Shown here one piece after another: positions 7,623-9,165 of a stretch of DNA of 9,165 nucleotides. The DNA is from an uncultured Alphaproteobacteria bacterium. GTDB taxonomy: Bacteria; Pseudomonadota; Alphaproteobacteria; Sneathiellales; Sneathiellaceae. Made by a program: the position numbers and the translations under genes. The notes beneath the pieces are model-generated. The model was given only the letters and a program-made list of their open reading frames with translations. It did not search any database and was not told the origin of the DNA. Every line of letters starts with the position of its first letter. Position 1 is the first letter of the stretch. Location of the stretch: positions 1-9,165 of the forward strand of contig CALEMG010000041.1 in NCBI GenBank assembly GCA_937910835.1, written 5' to 3'.

Positions 7623-7680
7623 ACATGTTTTAAGGGTTTTCTGATAGGGTGTTGTCGAATTTTTAGGCAGAGACTGAGCT

Positions 7681-9030
7681 ATGACACGGAAATATTTTGG
7701 AACCGACGGCATTCGCGGCACGGCGAATAAGGAGCCGATGACTGCGGAGATCGCCCTGAAAGTGGGCAAATCCGCGGGCAAGAAATTTGCCGGTCGGGGC
7801 GATTTTCGCCACCGCGTCGTTATCGGGAAAGACACGCGCCTCTCAGGCTATATGGTGGAACCTGCGCTGACCGCGGGCTTTACCTCCGTCGGGATGGATG
7901 TCATTTTGGTCGGACCGCTCCCCACGCCAGCGATCGCCATGCTGACCCGTTCACTCCGGGCGGATATCGGGGTGATGATTTCCGCGTCGCATAATTCGTT
8001 CGAGGACAACGGCATCAAGCTATTTGGCCCTGACGGCTACAAGCTGTCCGACGAGGTCGAAAAAAGCATCGAGGCCGACATAATTGATGACAGCAATATT
8101 GTGCTGGCAGACCCGGCCAAGCTCGGCCGGGCTCAGCGTCTGGAAGATGCGCGCGGCCGCTATATCGAATTCGCTAAAAGCAGCTTTCCACGCAATCAGC
8201 TCCTGAAGGGCCTAAAAATCGTGGTCGATTGCGCAAATGGCGCGGCCTATAAGGTGGCACCGACGGTGCTCTGGGAACTGGAGGCCGAGGTCATCTCCAT
8301 GGGCGTCTCTCCCAACGGATTTAATATCAATGACGGCTGTGGTTCAACATCGACGGAAGCCATGTGCGCCCGTGTCGTGGAGGAAAGTGCCGATCTCGGC
8401 ATTGCTCTCGATGGCGATGCGGACCGGTTGTTAATCTGTGATGAGAAGGGTCGTCTGATCGATGGGGACCAGTTAATGGCACTGATCGCCCGAACTTGGC
8501 AGCGCCGCGAAAAGTTACAGGGCGGCGGTATCGTCTCGACGGTTATGTCCAACATGGGGCTTGAGAAGTTCCTGGAAGGGCGTGGCCTGAACCTCGCGCG
8601 GACCAATGTTGGCGATCGCTACGTTGTCGAACATATGCGCGAGCACGGCTTTAATGTCGGCGGGGAGCAGTCGGGCCATATCGTACTGAATGATTACAGT
8701 ACGACGGGTGATGGCCTGATCGCTGCGCTGCAGGTCCTCTCGGTGATTGTTGAGGAGGGGCAGCCGGTGAGTGAAGTTTGCCACAACTTCGATCCTTGGC
8801 CGCAGATCCTGAAGAATGTGCGTTACGAGGCGGGGGATCCGCTTTCCGGTTCTGCCGTGCAGAAGGCCATCCGGGACGGCGAAATTCGCCTCGGCAATGA
8901 AGGGCGCCTATTGATTAGGAAATCCGGGACAGAACCGCTGATCCGCGTAATGGGCGAAGGAACGAACGACAGTCTGGTAAATGAGATTGTCGACAACATA
9001 GTCAATGAGGTTACCGCCTCGGTTGGCTGA
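7681..9030 (+). CDS. glmM: Phosphoglucosamine mutase GlmM
   Basis: GlmM interconverts glucosamine-6-phosphate and glucosamine-1-phosphate, the step feeding UDP-GlcNAc for peptidoglycan and lipopolysaccharide. The 449-residue protein has the four-domain alpha-D-phosphohexomutase layout. It begins RKYFGTDGIRGTAN. The catalytic phosphoserine is S103 in ISASHN, the magnesium loop is DGDADR (244-249), the sugar-specificity loop is GGEQSGH (327-333), and the phosphate-binding loop is RKSGTEPLIR (413-422). All key residues are present and length is typical. The 58-base gap after folP has no terminator. A weak promoter-like pair (TAGACA 7620-7625, GATAGG 7643-7648) is not convincing, so co-transcription with folP is likely. 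Only a weak purine-rich stretch precedes the ATG. thiD begins 22 bases after the stop. Confidence 0.97.
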   Translation: MTRKYFGTDGIRGTANKEPMTAEIALKVGKSAGKKFAGRGDFRHRVVIGKDTRLSGYMVEPALTAGFTSVGMDVILVGPLPTPAIAMLTRSLRADIGVMISASHNSFEDNGIKLFGPDGYKLSDEVEKSIEADIIDDSNIVLADPAKLGRAQRLEDARGRYIEFAKSSFPRNQLLKGLKIVVDCANGAAYKVAPTVLWELEAEVISMGVSPNGFNINDGCGSTSTEAMCARVVEESADLGIALDGDADRLLICDEKGRLIDGDQLMALIARTWQRREKLQGGGIVSTVMSNMGLEKFLEGRGLNLARTNVGDRYVVEHMREHGFNVGGEQSGHIVLNDYSTTGDGLIAALQVLSVIVEEGQPVSEVCHNFDPWPQILKNVRYEAGDPLSGSAVQKAIRDGEIRLGNEGRLLIRKSGTEPLIRVMGEGTNDSLVNEIVDNIVNEVTASVG

Positions 9031-9052
9031 TAAAAAAAAGTAAGAGGGTCAT

Positions 9053-9165
9053 ATGCAGGGGCGTGTATTGATAGTTGCCGGGTCGTATTCCGGCGGCGGT
9101 GCAGGTATTCAGGCGGATGTTAAGACAGTAACGGCCCTTGGCGGCTACGCCGCGGCGGCGATAAC
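9053..9165 (+). CDS. thiD: Hydroxymethylpyrimidine/phosphomethylpyrimidine kinase ThiD, 3' end outside window
   Basis: ThiD phosphorylates hydroxymethylpyrimidine and its monophosphate in thiamine synthesis. Only 37 full codons are visible, but RVLIVAG followed by GGGAGIQADVKTVTALGGY matches the N-terminal substrate-binding region of ThiD and related ribokinase-like kinases. The start ATG has AAGAGGG (9042-9048) four bases upstream. The residue after AGS is Tyr (AGSYSGGG), where ThiD proteins I know usually have Asp or Glu-like acidic residues. The gene follows glmM by 22 bases that include a run of eight A, and is probably in the same transcript. The rest of the protein cannot be judged. Confidence 0.85.
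   Translation, partial: MQGRVLIVAGSYSGGGAGIQADVKTVTALGGYAAAAI

Noticed and set aside
9031..9040. Run of eight A after glmM as a terminator
   Set aside because: No hairpin precedes it on the plus strand, and thiD begins within 22 bases, so an operon is more likely.

Overview
The window is a chromosomal housekeeping block with every gene on the plus strand: tolB (5' end cut), pal, cpoB (ybgF), tilS, ftsH, folP, glmM and the first codons of thiD. This order, the GC-leaning sequence and protein signatures such as the TolB start DITQGKIEPMPI point to an alphaproteobacterium. The order or genus cannot be fixed from the sequence alone; something near the Rhodospirillales or Sneathiella is a guess. 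No mobile element, CRISPR array, tRNA or rRNA is visible, and no gene-free stretch exceeds 300 bases.

Positions 3-3325 hold the distal part of the Tol-Pal envelope system. TolB is the periplasmic propeller protein, Pal the peptidoglycan-binding lipoprotein, and CpoB a coiled-coil/TPR periplasmic protein. A strong intrinsic terminator at 2035-2085 separates pal from cpoB, so cpoB probably has its own promoter or relies on read-through.

Positions 3335-4675 hold tilS, nine bases after cpoB. Its reading frame is continuous and family-like from end to end except for one in-frame amber codon (TAG, 3476-3478), just after the ATP-binding SGGSDS loop. This is the main surprise of the window. TilS makes the lysidine that lets tRNA-Ile2 read AUA, and AUA codons occur in tolB, ftsH, folP, glmM, thiD and tilS itself. 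A true loss should therefore be very costly. A sequencing error, a recent mutation, suppression or a second copy must be considered.

Positions 4811-9165 hold ftsH (membrane AAA+ protease), folP (dihydropteroate synthase), glmM (phosphoglucosamine mutase) and thiD (HMP/HMP-P kinase). ftsH-folP-glmM is a widely conserved proteobacterial order. ftsH has a long leader with a candidate promoter and a small hairpin, and folP is probably translationally coupled to ftsH. Apart from the amber codon, I see no undescribed system here.
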